Source of the DNA: Plasmodium malariae
Taxonomy: Eukaryota; Apicomplexa; Aconoidasida; Haemosporida; Plasmodiidae
Direction: 5' to 3'
NCBI RefSeq assembly: GCF_900090045.1
Contig: NC_041788.1
Location: forward strand, 806,001-870,000
DNA length: 64,000 nucleotides
The translations under genes were made by a program, and so were the position numbers. The notes beneath the pieces were generated by a model that had not been told where the DNA came from, ran no database searches, and saw only the letters and a list, made by a program, of their open reading frames with translations. This document shows, in pieces, positions 11,829 to 21,967 of the stretch (position 1 is its first letter; each line of letters opens with the position of its first letter).

Positions 11829-12715
11829 TGTTAATTTTTTTTTATTTTTATTATAATTTCAATTTTTATGTTTATTTTTCTACTTTTTTTAATAATAAAA
11901 AAAAATAAAAAATAACAGCAGCTTTGATAAGAAAATTTGATGTAATTTTTTTTAATATTTTTTATTGTATATTTTTTTTTTTTTTGTTGTTGTTGTATAA
12001 AAAAAGAATTAGATTTTCTTTTTAAACATTACAAGAACAATGATGAAAACATAATTTTTATGTGCCTTTTATTTAAGTATAAATGGGTTTACGCTAAAAA
12101 ACGAATGTCTTCATGCTTACGTTCATATGCAGATAATAAAATTACACAAGGGAACGTAAAAGAGAAAAAGAGAAAAAGAGAAATTTCTGAGCACTAATGA
12201 AATAAGGCAATATACAAACAAATTCATGGATTATAATACAGCAGTGTAATGTTTTGTTACTACTAAATTGTAAATTCTATAAATAGATAATTCTAAGTTG
12301 GAGTGTTAGAACTTCGTAAAAACACAATAACAATTTCATATAGCAATTTTTTAATTGTTATGAAAAAGGAAAACGTGAGACACATTATTTTTCATATTTA
12401 ACTAAAAGGGACAATGCATGGCTAATGGACGTATAATATTTGTAAAAGCAAATATCTACCAGATGTTTTTAGCAGCATTCTTTACTCTTATTTTTACGTT
12501 TACGGAAACATGTATATGCACATACGGAAAAAGGAATAAACTATATAAATACATGTACATATATATATATATATATATATACATGTGTGTACTTATGGGC
12601 ATATGTGAATGTACGTACGAATATCCACTCGTAAAAGCATAATGAACATTACTATTTGGAAAAAAAGTAGCACAAAAAAATGGGGGATACTTGATAAAAA
12701 AAAATTAACGCACTT
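11829..12715. other. Convergent region between HOP1-like and GAR1
   Basis: This is the 3' flank of both genes. It has poly(T) runs, GAGAAAAA repeats near 12160-12182 and a (TA)n tract at 12560-12580. A 74-codon open frame at 12418-12642 has a hydrophobic start and a microsatellite-derived Tyr/Ile tail. I do not accept it as a gene. Confidence 0.5.
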
Positions 12716-13309
12716 TCAAAACCTACCTCTCTGATTACTAAATTTACGACCGCTATTTGACCTTTTCTTAAAATTATTTTTACCATTTCTAAAATTTGCA
12801 TTATTCATGTTTTTCGAAGAACCATCATTCCTGCCACCCCTATCATTTCTGTTGTGACCTCCATAAGAGAAATTGCTGGACTTCTTAATATTGGGATTTG
12901 AGTTATTTTTCACTTTATATCTATTTGATCTTTTCTTTTTCTTTGTCTTATTTTGTGCTTTATTATCTTGTGGCAAAAATCTACTTAATGGCAATGTTTG
13001 CGATTGATCAATATAAAATTGCGTATCACTTGAAAAGGATTTTGCTAATATCCCTTCTTTTAATTTAACCGAAAAAAAAAAATCATTAATGGGACCTAAT
13101 ATTTCATCAACTTTTCCTATCTCTTCTTTATTTTCTAAAAAAATCCTACCATTAAAATATGGGACTAAATTTTCTAATTTATTTTTTATTACTAAATCAT
13201 TTTCACAATATTTAAAAAATGTCCCACCCAAAATTATTTTATCTAATTTAGCTTCATTCTCATAACTTCGGTTAAAATTCCCTTTTCGGTTTTTCTTGAA
13301 AAACGTCAT
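12716..13309 (-). CDS. GAR1: H/ACA ribonucleoprotein subunit 1 (GAR1)
   Basis: GAR1 is one of the four core proteins of H/ACA snoRNPs, which pseudouridylate rRNA and snRNA in the nucleolus. The 197-aa single-exon protein matches the family length. The central beta-barrel runs from about residue 25 to 115. It includes LENLVPYFNGRIFLENKEEIG, the GPINDFFFSVKL strand, and the family signature LPLSRFLP at about 105-112. A basic KKKKRSNRYK segment follows. The tail is Gly/Arg/Asn-rich (GGHNRNDRGGRNDG, NQRGRF), a reduced version of the RGG tail of other eukaryotes. The start MTFFKKNRKGNF is the only Met before the conserved core. It is divergently arranged with the MRM2 gene. Confidence is high from the signature and the overall architecture. 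Confidence 0.93.
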   Translation of the reverse strand: MTFFKKNRKGNFNRSYENEAKLDKIILGGTFFKYCENDLVIKNKLENLVPYFNGRIFLENKEEIGKVDEILGPINDFFFSVKLKEGILAKSFSSDTQFYIDQSQTLPLSRFLPQDNKAQNKTKKKKRSNRYKVKNNSNPNIKKSSNFSYGGHNRNDRGGRNDGSSKNMNNANFRNGKNNFKKRSNSGRKFSNQRGRF

Positions 13310-14532
13310 CTTGTTTAGTAGTACTTTGGGGGGGGGAAGGATCCACTAATACGTTTTTATGTGTAAGCACATGTAGAGAGGTACATTTATATATACATAC
13401 ATACAAATAAACTTCCGCTTCCTGTGCTTAACTATATATACTATATCATGTATGTTACTTTCTCAGTCGCATAATTCGAGCTAAAATTCAGCTGAATCAG
13501 CTTTCATTAAGAGAAATAATTTTTTTGAAAATATAAGCAGCACTGTTTTCCAGATTTTAAAACAAAATAGATATATGCATATTATTATGTATTTCTTCCT
13601 CTGTGTTATTTGCCTCTTTTCTGCTGCTATTACAGTAAATGATGAATTTATATGCTAAAAATTTTATTTACAAGTTCCTAATTATTTTGTTTGATAAAGG
13701 TGTATACCACATATAATATATTTTTTTTAAAAAAAGTAATAAAATTTAATGTAACTTTTATTTTTACATAAATTTTTTTCTTTTAATAAAGCTTTATTTT
13801 TTTACTGCAGCTTTAGATAAATATTGTCATAAAATATATTATATATTATGTATATATATAAATATGGTAAAAATAATATGCATTTTGCGAACAACTCTGA
13901 TAGGACTTAATGCTAGTGGGCTTAAAGAATTATACTCTCACTAGATTTATTAAAAAAAATTGTCATAATTTAGAAGTTTTTTAAAAAGGCTCAGCGTATG
14001 CCAATGCACGCTGATTCTTCAAAAAATTCTAGCTGTTGTTATAGCAAACAATTGTGCTATAATAAGTATGTACGTATATAGGCACATATGCAAACACGAG
14101 CATATTTATATGTACTTATAACACTTGTACACGTATGTTATATTAGCATATACTTCTACATATTTTTACACAAACCTTTTAGCACTTCTAAAAACGGCAA
14201 ATCGTTTATCTTTTTTTTGTGACGCTAAAATTGAAGAACTTTGAACATACGATTATATGTAATAGTGATCCAAAAATAGCAAATTCACAGAAATAAACAA
14301 AACAATTACAGGCACAAAGGTATAAAAAAGGGTAAAAAATTTATACTAAATATATATATACAATATATATATATATATATACACGTGTATGTAGGCGCAG
14401 GGGCAGGAGAGTGTGAAAAATTAATGGGGAAAACTTATGAACAAGGATGTAAAGTCCAAAAGTACCACTCTAAAAAGTACGAGGTACCAAAAAAAAAAAA
14501 AAAAAAAAAAAATGCAAAACAAATGCTAAGAA
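13310..14532. promoter_or_regulatory. Divergent region between GAR1 (-) and MRM2 (+)
   Basis: This should contain both promoters. It includes a G8 run at 13328-13335, (TA)n tracts, a poly(A) run at 14490-14511 just before MRM2, and a comparatively GC-rich island at about 13890-14065 with three hairpins (listed separately). Confidence 0.5.
13913..14062. ncRNA. Candidate structured RNA: three consecutive hairpins
   Basis: Three perfect or near-perfect stems lie in 150 bases. Stem 1 is CTAGTG/CACTAG (13913-13918 with 13939-13944). Stem 2 has an upper stem CAGCGT/ACGCTG (13992-13997 with 14008-14013), then a 9/7-base internal loop. Its lower stem is AGAA-TTTTTT with AAAAAATTCT (13972-13982 with 14021-14030). 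Stem 3 is TTATAGCA/TGCTATAA (14039-14046 with 14055-14062). Two stems split by an asymmetric internal loop resemble an H/ACA pocket, but I find no ACA box at the expected place on either strand. Strand and class are undecided. It could instead be a regulatory DNA or UTR structure. Confidence 0.3.
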
Positions 14533-15315
14533 ATGAGAATGATTTTTCATAGTATAATTACGAAGAAAATTTTTTTATTTCATCATGTCTGCGTAAGATT
14601 TTATAAGGAAGCTCTTCCAAAAGTATATAACAAAAAAAGTAGCCATTCAAGTAATTGGATTCAAAGACAAATAACAGACAGATATGTTTTGAAGGCAAAA
14701 AATGAAAATTATAGAAGTAGAGCTGCATATAAATTAATAGAATTAGATAATAAATATCTTTTCCTTAAAAAGAATAAAGTAATTCTAGATATTGGATGTT
14801 ACCCTGGAAGTTGGAGTCAGGTTATTTTAGAAAGAACGAAAAATTACTATAACGAGATTATTGCTATTGATAGGAAAATCATGGATCCTTTACCAAATAT
14901 ACATTTTATTAAAGGAGAAATAGGAAAAGATAATATTGATGATCAACTAAAGGAAATACTTCTGGGTAAAAAAATTGATATAATCCTAAGTGATGCAGCT
15001 GTTGCTTGCATTGGTAACAAAATTGATGATCATTTAAATTCCTGTGAACTTACTTTATCCATAACTAATTTCATGGAACAGTACATAAATAATGGGGGAA
15101 CTTATATTGTTAAAATGTATTTGGGAAGTCAAACAAATAATCTAAAAACATATCTAAAAACTATTTTTCAATTTGTTAATACTGCTAAACCCAAGGCGTC
15201 CAGGAGTGAATCAAGAGAAATATACCTGGTTTGTCGGAATTTTCTGGGTCGAAAAAAAATAAAAGAAGATATACAAATTAAAGGGTCCTTTTCCCAAAAG
15301 GAGGGGTACTTCTAG
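14533..15315 (+). CDS. MRM2: Organellar 23S-type rRNA 2'-O-methyltransferase (FtsJ/RrmJ, MRM2-like)
   Basis: This enzyme transfers a methyl group from SAM to the 2'-OH of a uridine in the large-subunit rRNA A-loop. The SAM-binding motif DIGCYPGSWSQ is at residues 86-96. The catalytic tetrad K67-D154-K194-E229 has the same spacing as E. coli RrmJ (K38-D124-K164-E199). The substrate-binding RSRAAYKLIEL precedes it. The 30-residue N-terminal extension (MRMIFHSIITKKIFLFHHVC...) is basic and hydrophobic, suggesting import into the mitochondrion or apicoplast. The 260-aa length fits MRM2. A poly(A) run lies just before the start. The alternative is FTSJ1/TRM7 (tRNA) or SPB1, but the short length and presequence favour MRM2. 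Confidence 0.88.
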   Translation: MRMIFHSIITKKIFLFHHVCVRFYKEALPKVYNKKSSHSSNWIQRQITDRYVLKAKNENYRSRAAYKLIELDNKYLFLKKNKVILDIGCYPGSWSQVILERTKNYYNEIIAIDRKIMDPLPNIHFIKGEIGKDNIDDQLKEILLGKKIDIILSDAAVACIGNKIDDHLNSCELTLSITNFMEQYINNGGTYIVKMYLGSQTNNLKTYLKTIFQFVNTAKPKASRSESREIYLVCRNFLGRKKIKEDIQIKGSFSQKEGYF

Positions 15316-16770
15316 TTCGTAAGTACGTCCATTAATGCGTTCATTCGTATGTCCGGACATACATACCTACATACTTAGTACCAGCATACATATCTACATA
15401 TAAGCGTATATACGTACATTTATACATACATGTATATATAATATGGGAGCTCCAAGAACTGTAATACATTTTTTATGCATCTGCGAGCCTCCCTTCTTTT
15501 CTTCCTCTTTTTACTATTAATTCAGATTTATTCATTCCAATTATATACATGTACATACAAATATATATATACATACATGCATGATAATTATTTCTTGATA
15601 ATATTACTTTTCACCTTTTTATCATCAATTTATGAGTTTCAAATAATCTTAAAATTTTTTTTCTTTCCCTAATATATTCTATTTCGTAATATCACCTTGT
15701 CGCCTTATAGCCTGTGCGAGTATGGTAAAAAAAGCTCAAAAAATATGCTACAAATATATGAACGTATGCAAAATATACATTACATGCAAATAACGCAGTT
15801 AAAGATACAGTTTTTTGAGTAACCCTTATAGTTGTTTCTTCGGAAGGCGCATGCTTTCCAAAAATAGTTGAAAAAAATTGGAATTCTTTCAATCTTAAAA
15901 ATACCAAATTTCGAAATTGATCACTTCGTACATGTTATTGCAGAGTTATACGAATGTTCATATTTACAAAGCTATACCTGTCAAGTTTATTAACTTTTTT
16001 GAAAAATTATTTTTATATTTTTGGCACAAATAAAAAGAGAGGAGACCCATTTTAAAATTATTTTTTATTAAATAAATTTCAAAATTTAGGTAAACAGCAT
16101 GTAGAACATATATATGTATATATAAATATACAAGTATATATAAACATATATATAGGCAAACACGAGTGTACTTCAAAATGGAGAGATAAAATCATATATT
16201 TTAAAATCCATCATGGCGAACTTTTCCACGAAAATAGGAATACTTTTTGCAAATATCCATGAAGTTGTTAAAAAAAATTTATTACTCACAAAACATCATT
16301 TGTATTTTATATCTCTCCAATTTTGTGTTCAATTATTCTGTTTGATAATAAAACTGTTCTTATTTTTTTAATGCAACTTTTCATCCCCTATTTTTTATTT
16401 TACTCTTTACCTATATCATGTTCCTTTTAAAAAAAAAAAAAAAAAAAACTCAATACTCCACGAAACAACAAAACGTAGAATAACATAACATATCATAACG
16501 TATTATAACGTATCATAACATATGATAGCATGACGAATTTTACATAAGAGATGTAAAAATAAACTATGCTCATAAATTCAAACCTAGCTTTTAGGAGCTT
16601 ATCAATAAGTAACACTTCAAATTATTTGATGGTATGCAGATTTGTACAAGTGAACTAATTCCACAAAAGGGTAATTACAAGTAATAATAACTGGAACGAA
16701 TTATAAAATATATTTTTTCTTCTTAAACAAGAAACCCAAAAGTATAAATATATATGAAAAAAATAAAAAA
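15316..16770. other. Region between MRM2 (+) and VPS18 (+)
   Basis: The first part is the MRM2 3' flank with TACATA-type microsatellites. A minus-strand open stretch at 15679-15925 may be part of an unrecognised spliced gene (listed separately). The rest, to 16770, is AT-rich and should include the VPS18 promoter. Confidence 0.45.
15679..15925 (-). CDS. Candidate exon(s) of a small unrecognised spliced gene
   Basis: The minus strand is open from about 15925 to 15779. Its composition is much more protein-like than the flanks, for example KEFQFFSTIFGKHAPSEE followed by TTIRVTQKTVSLTALFACN. A GTATAT donor lies directly after 15779 and a pyrimidine-ending CACAG acceptor before 15711. The joined frame would end AIRRQGDITK-stop at 15679. 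No convincing start or upstream exon was found. An ATG-initiated stretch at about 16051 (MGLLSFYLCQKYKNNFSKK) ends in a GGTATAG donor, but its phase fits only with a weak acceptor. It may be a chance open frame. Confidence 0.25.
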
Positions 16771-19700
16771 ATGAACAAGTCAGACAAAAAGTTCATCTTG
16801 AAATTATTTAAAATTAAAAATGGGAATATAAATTTGCTGAAGAATAGAATAACACATTTTACCATTAACAACAAATGCATACATATAGTTTTGTGTAACA
16901 ATGCTTTAATAAAATATTATGTTGAAGATAATGAACTATCTTACATAGACTTCTACAATAAGAAAACAACAAATAATAAAGCGGAAATAAGATCCATGTT
17001 TTTTGATAATAACTGTTATCATGGATTTATATGCTTAGCAAATAAGGAATATATATATGTTCACTTTGAAAATAATATTGTTCGAAATTTAGGGAAATTA
17101 AAAAAATATAACATCACAAGTGTATGTTTTAATGATTATACAGAAATAAAAAACTCGTTTCCATTTTTAATAGCTACAAAGGATGGGGAAATTCTTGAAA
17201 TGAGCATAAACAACAAAACAAAAAATAATAAAGATCATGAAACTATATTCTCTAATGACAAATTGTCCATTCTTGATATAAATATGGTAAATGTAAAACT
17301 GAGTAATACAAATGATGATGAAATGTTACGAATTATTTATTTTAGTACAAGTAATAGTTTACACGAAATTAGCTACACATATAAAAATAGTAAGACGAAC
17401 AGTTCAGAAAAAAGTGAAACAAATATGGGAGAAGTTAAAATAAAAACAAATAATTTATTTGCTAATAATAATAGTAATTCACTGGAAGATACAAAAGTGT
17501 ATGAATGTGGCATGGACTCCTTAACCTCTATTTTAAAAATTGAAAATATCCGAAATAAAAACTATTTATTCTGGCTTAATGGATGTTGTATATTCATTAG
17601 TAAAATAAATAATTATAAAAAAAAAAAAAACGCAAAAGGAGGGAATACCAGGAATGCTAATAAACATATGAAGAATAAACATCTTACCAATTTTGATGAT
17701 ATTGATTTCTTATCCAATTCATCGGAATCTAATAATTCAGATAAGGGGATTAACATCATATCCATTAGTGAAGACGAAGAAATGCGAAAACAAGAGAAAC
17801 AAAGAGAAAAGGACAAAAATAAAAAAATTATACAAAGAAAAAGATTATACAAAAATAATCATCACTATAAAAGGGATTCGGAGCCAGATGAGGAAAACAG
17901 TAGTAACAAAAATATAAACAGAAATAACTGTCTATTTAACATTGAATTTTATTTAGATAGTAATTATGTCATAGTTAACTTCTTAGACTTAAATATATTT
18001 ACCAGCGAAAATATAAATAATTTTTCCTTTACAAAGGCTTTTTATGAATCCATATATAATAAGGCAGATAAAATAACGTACCATTCTGAGGAGGAAAATA
18101 TGCAGGACCGGGAAAAAGAAGCAAAGCAGAAAATGAATAAATCGAAAATTTATGAGAACACTGTTTCGTCTATAATTGATATGTGTGTAAATGATTTATA
18201 TATTTTCCTCTTACTAGAAGAAAAATTTCTTATCATTAATAATATAAATTTTAAAATAGTATATGAACAAACATTAGCTATTGAAACATATGGTGATGTT
18301 ATACGAGTAATGAAAGATAACTTCGACAATAAAGTATGGCTGTGTACATCGAAATATATTTTTAATATACATATAAACAAAAATAAAAATGATTTGATTG
18401 ACTTAAATCTGAAGAAAAAAAATTTTGCAAAAATGTTGGAACATAGTACGAAGAATGAAAGGATTCGGATAAAAAAACATTTATTAAAAAATAATAAATA
18501 CGAAATAGATCAATATAAATATACAAATATAAATACAGAGGAAATGTTAATATCCTTTTTGCATAAAAAGCAATATTTTCTTATATCCTCTTACCTATAC
18601 AAGAATATACATTGCTATAACAACATTGTCAGAATAGCTTTCTTCATATGGCTTATTCAGATTTACTCTTATTCGATAGATTTATATTCTTATTTATATC
18701 GCGCTACCTCATACTACTATGCTTATGGAGCGACAAAAGAGAGTATTACTCAGGGGAATAGAGTAAATGAGAAAAAAATAAGCAACTCTTCGGATGACTC
18801 AGATGATAGTTCAGAAAAAATGGATGAATTCACCGACAAGTCGGATGAATGCTCCGACCAGTTCAGTGGATGCTCCGATGAATCGGAGGAGTATTCATTG
18901 GAATCGCAAGAATGTGTAGACAAACGACATGATACAATTCAGTTGCCAAGTGATGATATGGAAAAATTAAACAAAGCAGTAGAAGAAAAATCACCAACAC
19001 GTAATGGTATGTCTAACATAGTCGAAGACAGAAAATTAAGGAACCATAATATACTAAATAGGGGAAGGGGAAAAAAGGGAGAGGAAATTGTAGGGGAAAA
19101 AAAAGATTTCCATATAAATGTGGAACAGAGCCTTACAGACCTTTCTAATGATAAGAATATACACGTCAAAAGGTCGAGAGATACAAGTACAAATTACGGG
19201 AATAATTGTAGAAGCAGTGAATTTATTGCGAATAATAACAGAAATGAGGAAATGGATTATAACACAGAGGGTGGAAGCTGCACAATAATAAATAATAACT
19301 ACAAGAAAGAAGTACATATATGTAAGGAAAGTAATAAATATTTAAAAAGTAATAAAAATTCCTTCCTTCTTTTTTTCGAAAGACTAATAAGTAAGGAGGA
19401 AAAAAAAGAATGTAGATATAATTTTGACTTTTCCAAGGGGAAAAAAATGAACATAAAAACCATAACAGATAGTGACAATTTCTACATTTTATTAAAAATG
19501 TACAAAATGAAAAATGAGGAAATCTTTAATTTCTTGAAAACCCAAAAAAGGCTGATTATTACCAAATTAGAGAAATTTAAAAAGGTTTACATAGATGTGG
19601 AAAGAAGCGATAAAAGGGAAAATTTAGATTATTCGAAAAATGGTGAAATGCATAAAATTAGCGAAATATACGAAACGGGTGATATGCGTGATAAGCGTGT

Positions 19701-21234
19701 AGTGCTTGAAAACGAATATGTGAGGGTAAAAAAGAAGCTGTATAGGAATATTTACTCATACAAATGCTTGGAAGTGTGTGTATATATAATAATTCTGTTG
19801 AAACATTTTAAGCATTTTTTTCAATTGAATGAAGTTATCCTTGAGATATTTCAAGGCTTTAACAGGCTTAACTTTTTACTGCTTTATAAATTTATATGCA
19901 ATGATTATAATTATATAATAAATTATTATATCAATAATAATAAATATAATTTACTCTTTAATGTAATTATATTATTTCCACAGAATGTGCTGTTAGATGT
20001 ATTACGAGAACATGCTTTCATTCTGTTTCTTCACAAGCCACAAAAATACGTGGACATGTTACTTTTCTATGATAACTTAATTGATGATTACATGAATATA
20101 ATTATTTGCATGTTCATAACTATTTATTTTTTTAAAAATAGGAAGAAAAAGAAGGAAGAAAAAGCTAGTACAAAAGGTAACAAAAGTAGTGATGCAACGT
20201 ATGAGAAACATGCAGATGAATGCATTCGATTTTTAGAATACATATCAAATATATTAATAGAAGAGAATTCTTTAGAAAAAAAAGAAAATTACATGTACAC
20301 ATTTGAATGTACATGGAAGAATAATCATATAATAAATTGCTTGCTTATTTTGTATATAGAAAAAGAGGAAAATGAAAAAATTAAAAAATTTTTAAACAGA
20401 TTAAAATCCTCCGCTGTTCACTTTGACTATTTGTTTATCATACGATTTTTAAAGGAAAGACAAAAAGAAAATTTTATCCCGCATATTTATATTTTAATGA
20501 AATATTTTGAAGAAGCAGTTGATAAGTCTCTAGAATTAGGTGATTACAAAACAGCTAAAAATGCTGTCATATTGTGTGAAGATGAAGAAGAAAAAAAAAA
20601 ACTTTTCCTTAAAATAATTAAACATATCTCCGGAAATCTAAATGATAAAAATTTGAAGGAAATAATAAATCTTGTACGGGATTCGAATTCTATATTAAAT
20701 TTGCACGATATTCTACCATATATTAATGAAAATACTATTATTGAGTATTTGAAAAAAGATATATGTTCTTTGTTAGAAGTATATAACTTAAAAATTAAGG
20801 CCAAAAAACAAGAAATTAAGGAAAACTTACAAACAATTGATTTATTAAATAAGGATATTAAAAATGTTAAAAAAAAACATGTAATACTTGACAAAAATGA
20901 AATATGTTATATTTGTAAAAAGACTGTTCATTATAAAAAGTTTTATGTTTTTTCATGCCAACATTATTTCCATAGCATATGTTCTCTAAACATATACATA
21001 AATTCCAAGTCCAAAGAAGAGCTGTTCCAGTTTTTTTCTGTACTTCATAATTATAAAAATTCATTAATTAATAAAAATGAGAAAGATACATTAATATATG
21101 AAACAAAAATTGATGAAATATTAACGGAAGAATGTTTCATATGTGGATCCTTTTCCATAAATTCCATTACGCAGAGTTTTATCTCTCAAAATGAGTCAGA
21201 CTTGGTTGAAAGCTGGATGATATCCAAGGAATAG
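16771..21234 (+). CDS. VPS18: Vacuolar protein sorting protein 18 (VPS18), HOPS/CORVET core subunit
   Basis: VPS18 (Pep3) is a class C tethering subunit for endosome/vacuole fusion; in Plasmodium it would serve traffic to the food vacuole and apical organelles. The N-terminal third reads as a beta-propeller (Phe/Ile strands, e.g. FPFLIATKDGEILEMSINN near 130-150). It is broken by Lys/Asn/Ser-rich inserts. The middle and C-terminal part is a long alpha-solenoid (CHCR region). The last 110 residues carry the RING-like zinc finger typical of VPS18: C1379, C1382, C1396, H1398, H1401, C1404, then C1455 and C1458 in ECFICGSFSINSITQSFI. That SI..I...FI ending matches the family's PFI tail. The 1487-aa length exceeds human VPS18 (973) because of low-complexity inserts. 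Single exon. Confidence 0.85.
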   Translation: MNKSDKKFILKLFKIKNGNINLLKNRITHFTINNKCIHIVLCNNALIKYYVEDNELSYIDFYNKKTTNNKAEIRSMFFDNNCYHGFICLANKEYIYVHFENNIVRNLGKLKKYNITSVCFNDYTEIKNSFPFLIATKDGEILEMSINNKTKNNKDHETIFSNDKLSILDINMVNVKLSNTNDDEMLRIIYFSTSNSLHEISYTYKNSKTNSSEKSETNMGEVKIKTNNLFANNNSNSLEDTKVYECGMDSLTSILKIENIRNKNYLFWLNGCCIFISKINNYKKKKNAKGGNTRNANKHMKNKHLTNFDDIDFLSNSSESNNSDKGINIISISEDEEMRKQEKQREKDKNKKIIQRKRLYKNNHHYKRDSEPDEENSSNKNINRNNCLFNIEFYLDSNYVIVNFLDLNIFTSENINNFSFTKAFYESIYNKADKITYHSEEENMQDREKEAKQKMNKSKIYENTVSSIIDMCVNDLYIFLLLEEKFLIINNINFKIVYEQTLAIETYGDVIRVMKDNFDNKVWLCTSKYIFNIHINKNKNDLIDLNLKKKNFAKMLEHSTKNERIRIKKHLLKNNKYEIDQYKYTNINTEEMLISFLHKKQYFLISSYLYKNIHCYNNIVRIAFFIWLIQIYSYSIDLYSYLYRATSYYYAYGATKESITQGNRVNEKKISNSSDDSDDSSEKMDEFTDKSDECSDQFSGCSDESEEYSLESQECVDKRHDTIQLPSDDMEKLNKAVEEKSPTRNGMSNIVEDRKLRNHNILNRGRGKKGEEIVGEKKDFHINVEQSLTDLSNDKNIHVKRSRDTSTNYGNNCRSSEFIANNNRNEEMDYNTEGGSCTIINNNYKKEVHICKESNKYLKSNKNSFLLFFERLISKEEKKECRYNFDFSKGKKMNIKTITDSDNFYILLKMYKMKNEEIFNFLKTQKRLIITKLEKFKKVYIDVERSDKRENLDYSKNGEMHKISEIYETGDMRDKRVVLENEYVRVKKKLYRNIYSYKCLEVCVYIIILLKHFKHFFQLNEVILEIFQGFNRLNFLLLYKFICNDYNYIINYYINNNKYNLLFNVIILFPQNVLLDVLREHAFILFLHKPQKYVDMLLFYDNLIDDYMNIIICMFITIYFFKNRKKKKEEKASTKGNKSSDATYEKHADECIRFLEYISNILIEENSLEKKENYMYTFECTWKNNHIINCLLILYIEKEENEKIKKFLNRLKSSAVHFDYLFIIRFLKERQKENFIPHIYILMKYFEEAVDKSLELGDYKTAKNAVILCEDEEEKKKLFLKIIKHISGNLNDKNLKEIINLVRDSNSILNLHDILPYINENTIIEYLKKDICSLLEVYNLKIKAKKQEIKENLQTIDLLNKDIKNVKKKHVILDKNEICYICKKTVHYKKFYVFSCQHYFHSICSLNIYINSKSKEELFQFFSVLHNYKNSLINKNEKDTLIYETKIDEILTEECFICGSFSINSITQSFISQNESDLVESWMISKE

Positions 21235-21967
21235 CTTTCAAAATAAAGTAAAATGTAGTAGAACAAACAAAATAAAATAAAATTGGACTATGTTTTCACG
21301 ATAATTATCTAAAAAGACCTAATCATTCCATAAAGTATACTATAAAGGATCAAGATATAATTTTTTTTTTTTTTTCAATGAACATGATGGATATGAAAGT
21401 GTTACATAAATGTTATAAACGTGGGGGAAATTAATGAAGAGGTTAAAAAAAAAAAACAAATATGCTAATTCTTCGAAAAAAATATCCAAATAAAAAAATG
21501 TGTAGATGGATTGCTTTTGTTTTATGAGACCTGTGTATTTTACAGTCTTGTAGTTTTGCGTTATCGTAATTACGTTAATAATTGCTCTCTATTTTGGTTG
21601 GTTTTATTTATTTATTTTTTTTTTTTTTTTTGATTTACTCTATTTCATTTATTTCTTTTTATATATTTTACTTCCTTTTATTTCAATTTATTTATTTTTA
21701 TTTATTTTTATTTGTTCGCTTTCATGCTAGGTTCCTTACAGGATACGCCCTTTTTTTTTTTTTTTTTTGATTTACTCTATTTCATTTATTTCTTTTTATA
21801 TATTTTATTTCCTTTTATTTCATTTTATTTATTTTTATTTTTTCGCTTTCATGCTAGGTTCCGCACAGAATACCCTTTTTTTTTTTTTTTTGTTACACTC
21901 CTCTATGTGCTTTTCTCTACACTTTTGCATATTTTTTTAAATCATATCATTATACTTTTCCCGTTTT
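21235..21967. other. Convergent 3' region between VPS18 and mS41-like gene
   Basis: It is rich in T runs and contains a two-copy tandem duplication (listed separately). Small open frames here, rich in Phe, are produced by poly(T) and the duplication. Confidence 0.6.
21628..21880. repeat. Two-copy tandem duplication, period about 137 bp
   Basis: TGATTTACTCTATTTCATTT starts at 21631 and again at 21768. Both copies continue through a T-rich stretch to TTCGCTTTCATGCTAGGTTCC and a CACAG/ACAGG-containing end, then a poly(T) run. The second copy is shorter by about 10 bases with scattered substitutions. It lies between converging 3' ends. Confidence 0.85.

Noticed and set aside
12418..12642. 74-codon frame MANGRIIFVKANIYQ...
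   Set aside because: Half is (TA)n-derived Tyr/Ile; the hydrophobic start alone is not enough evidence.
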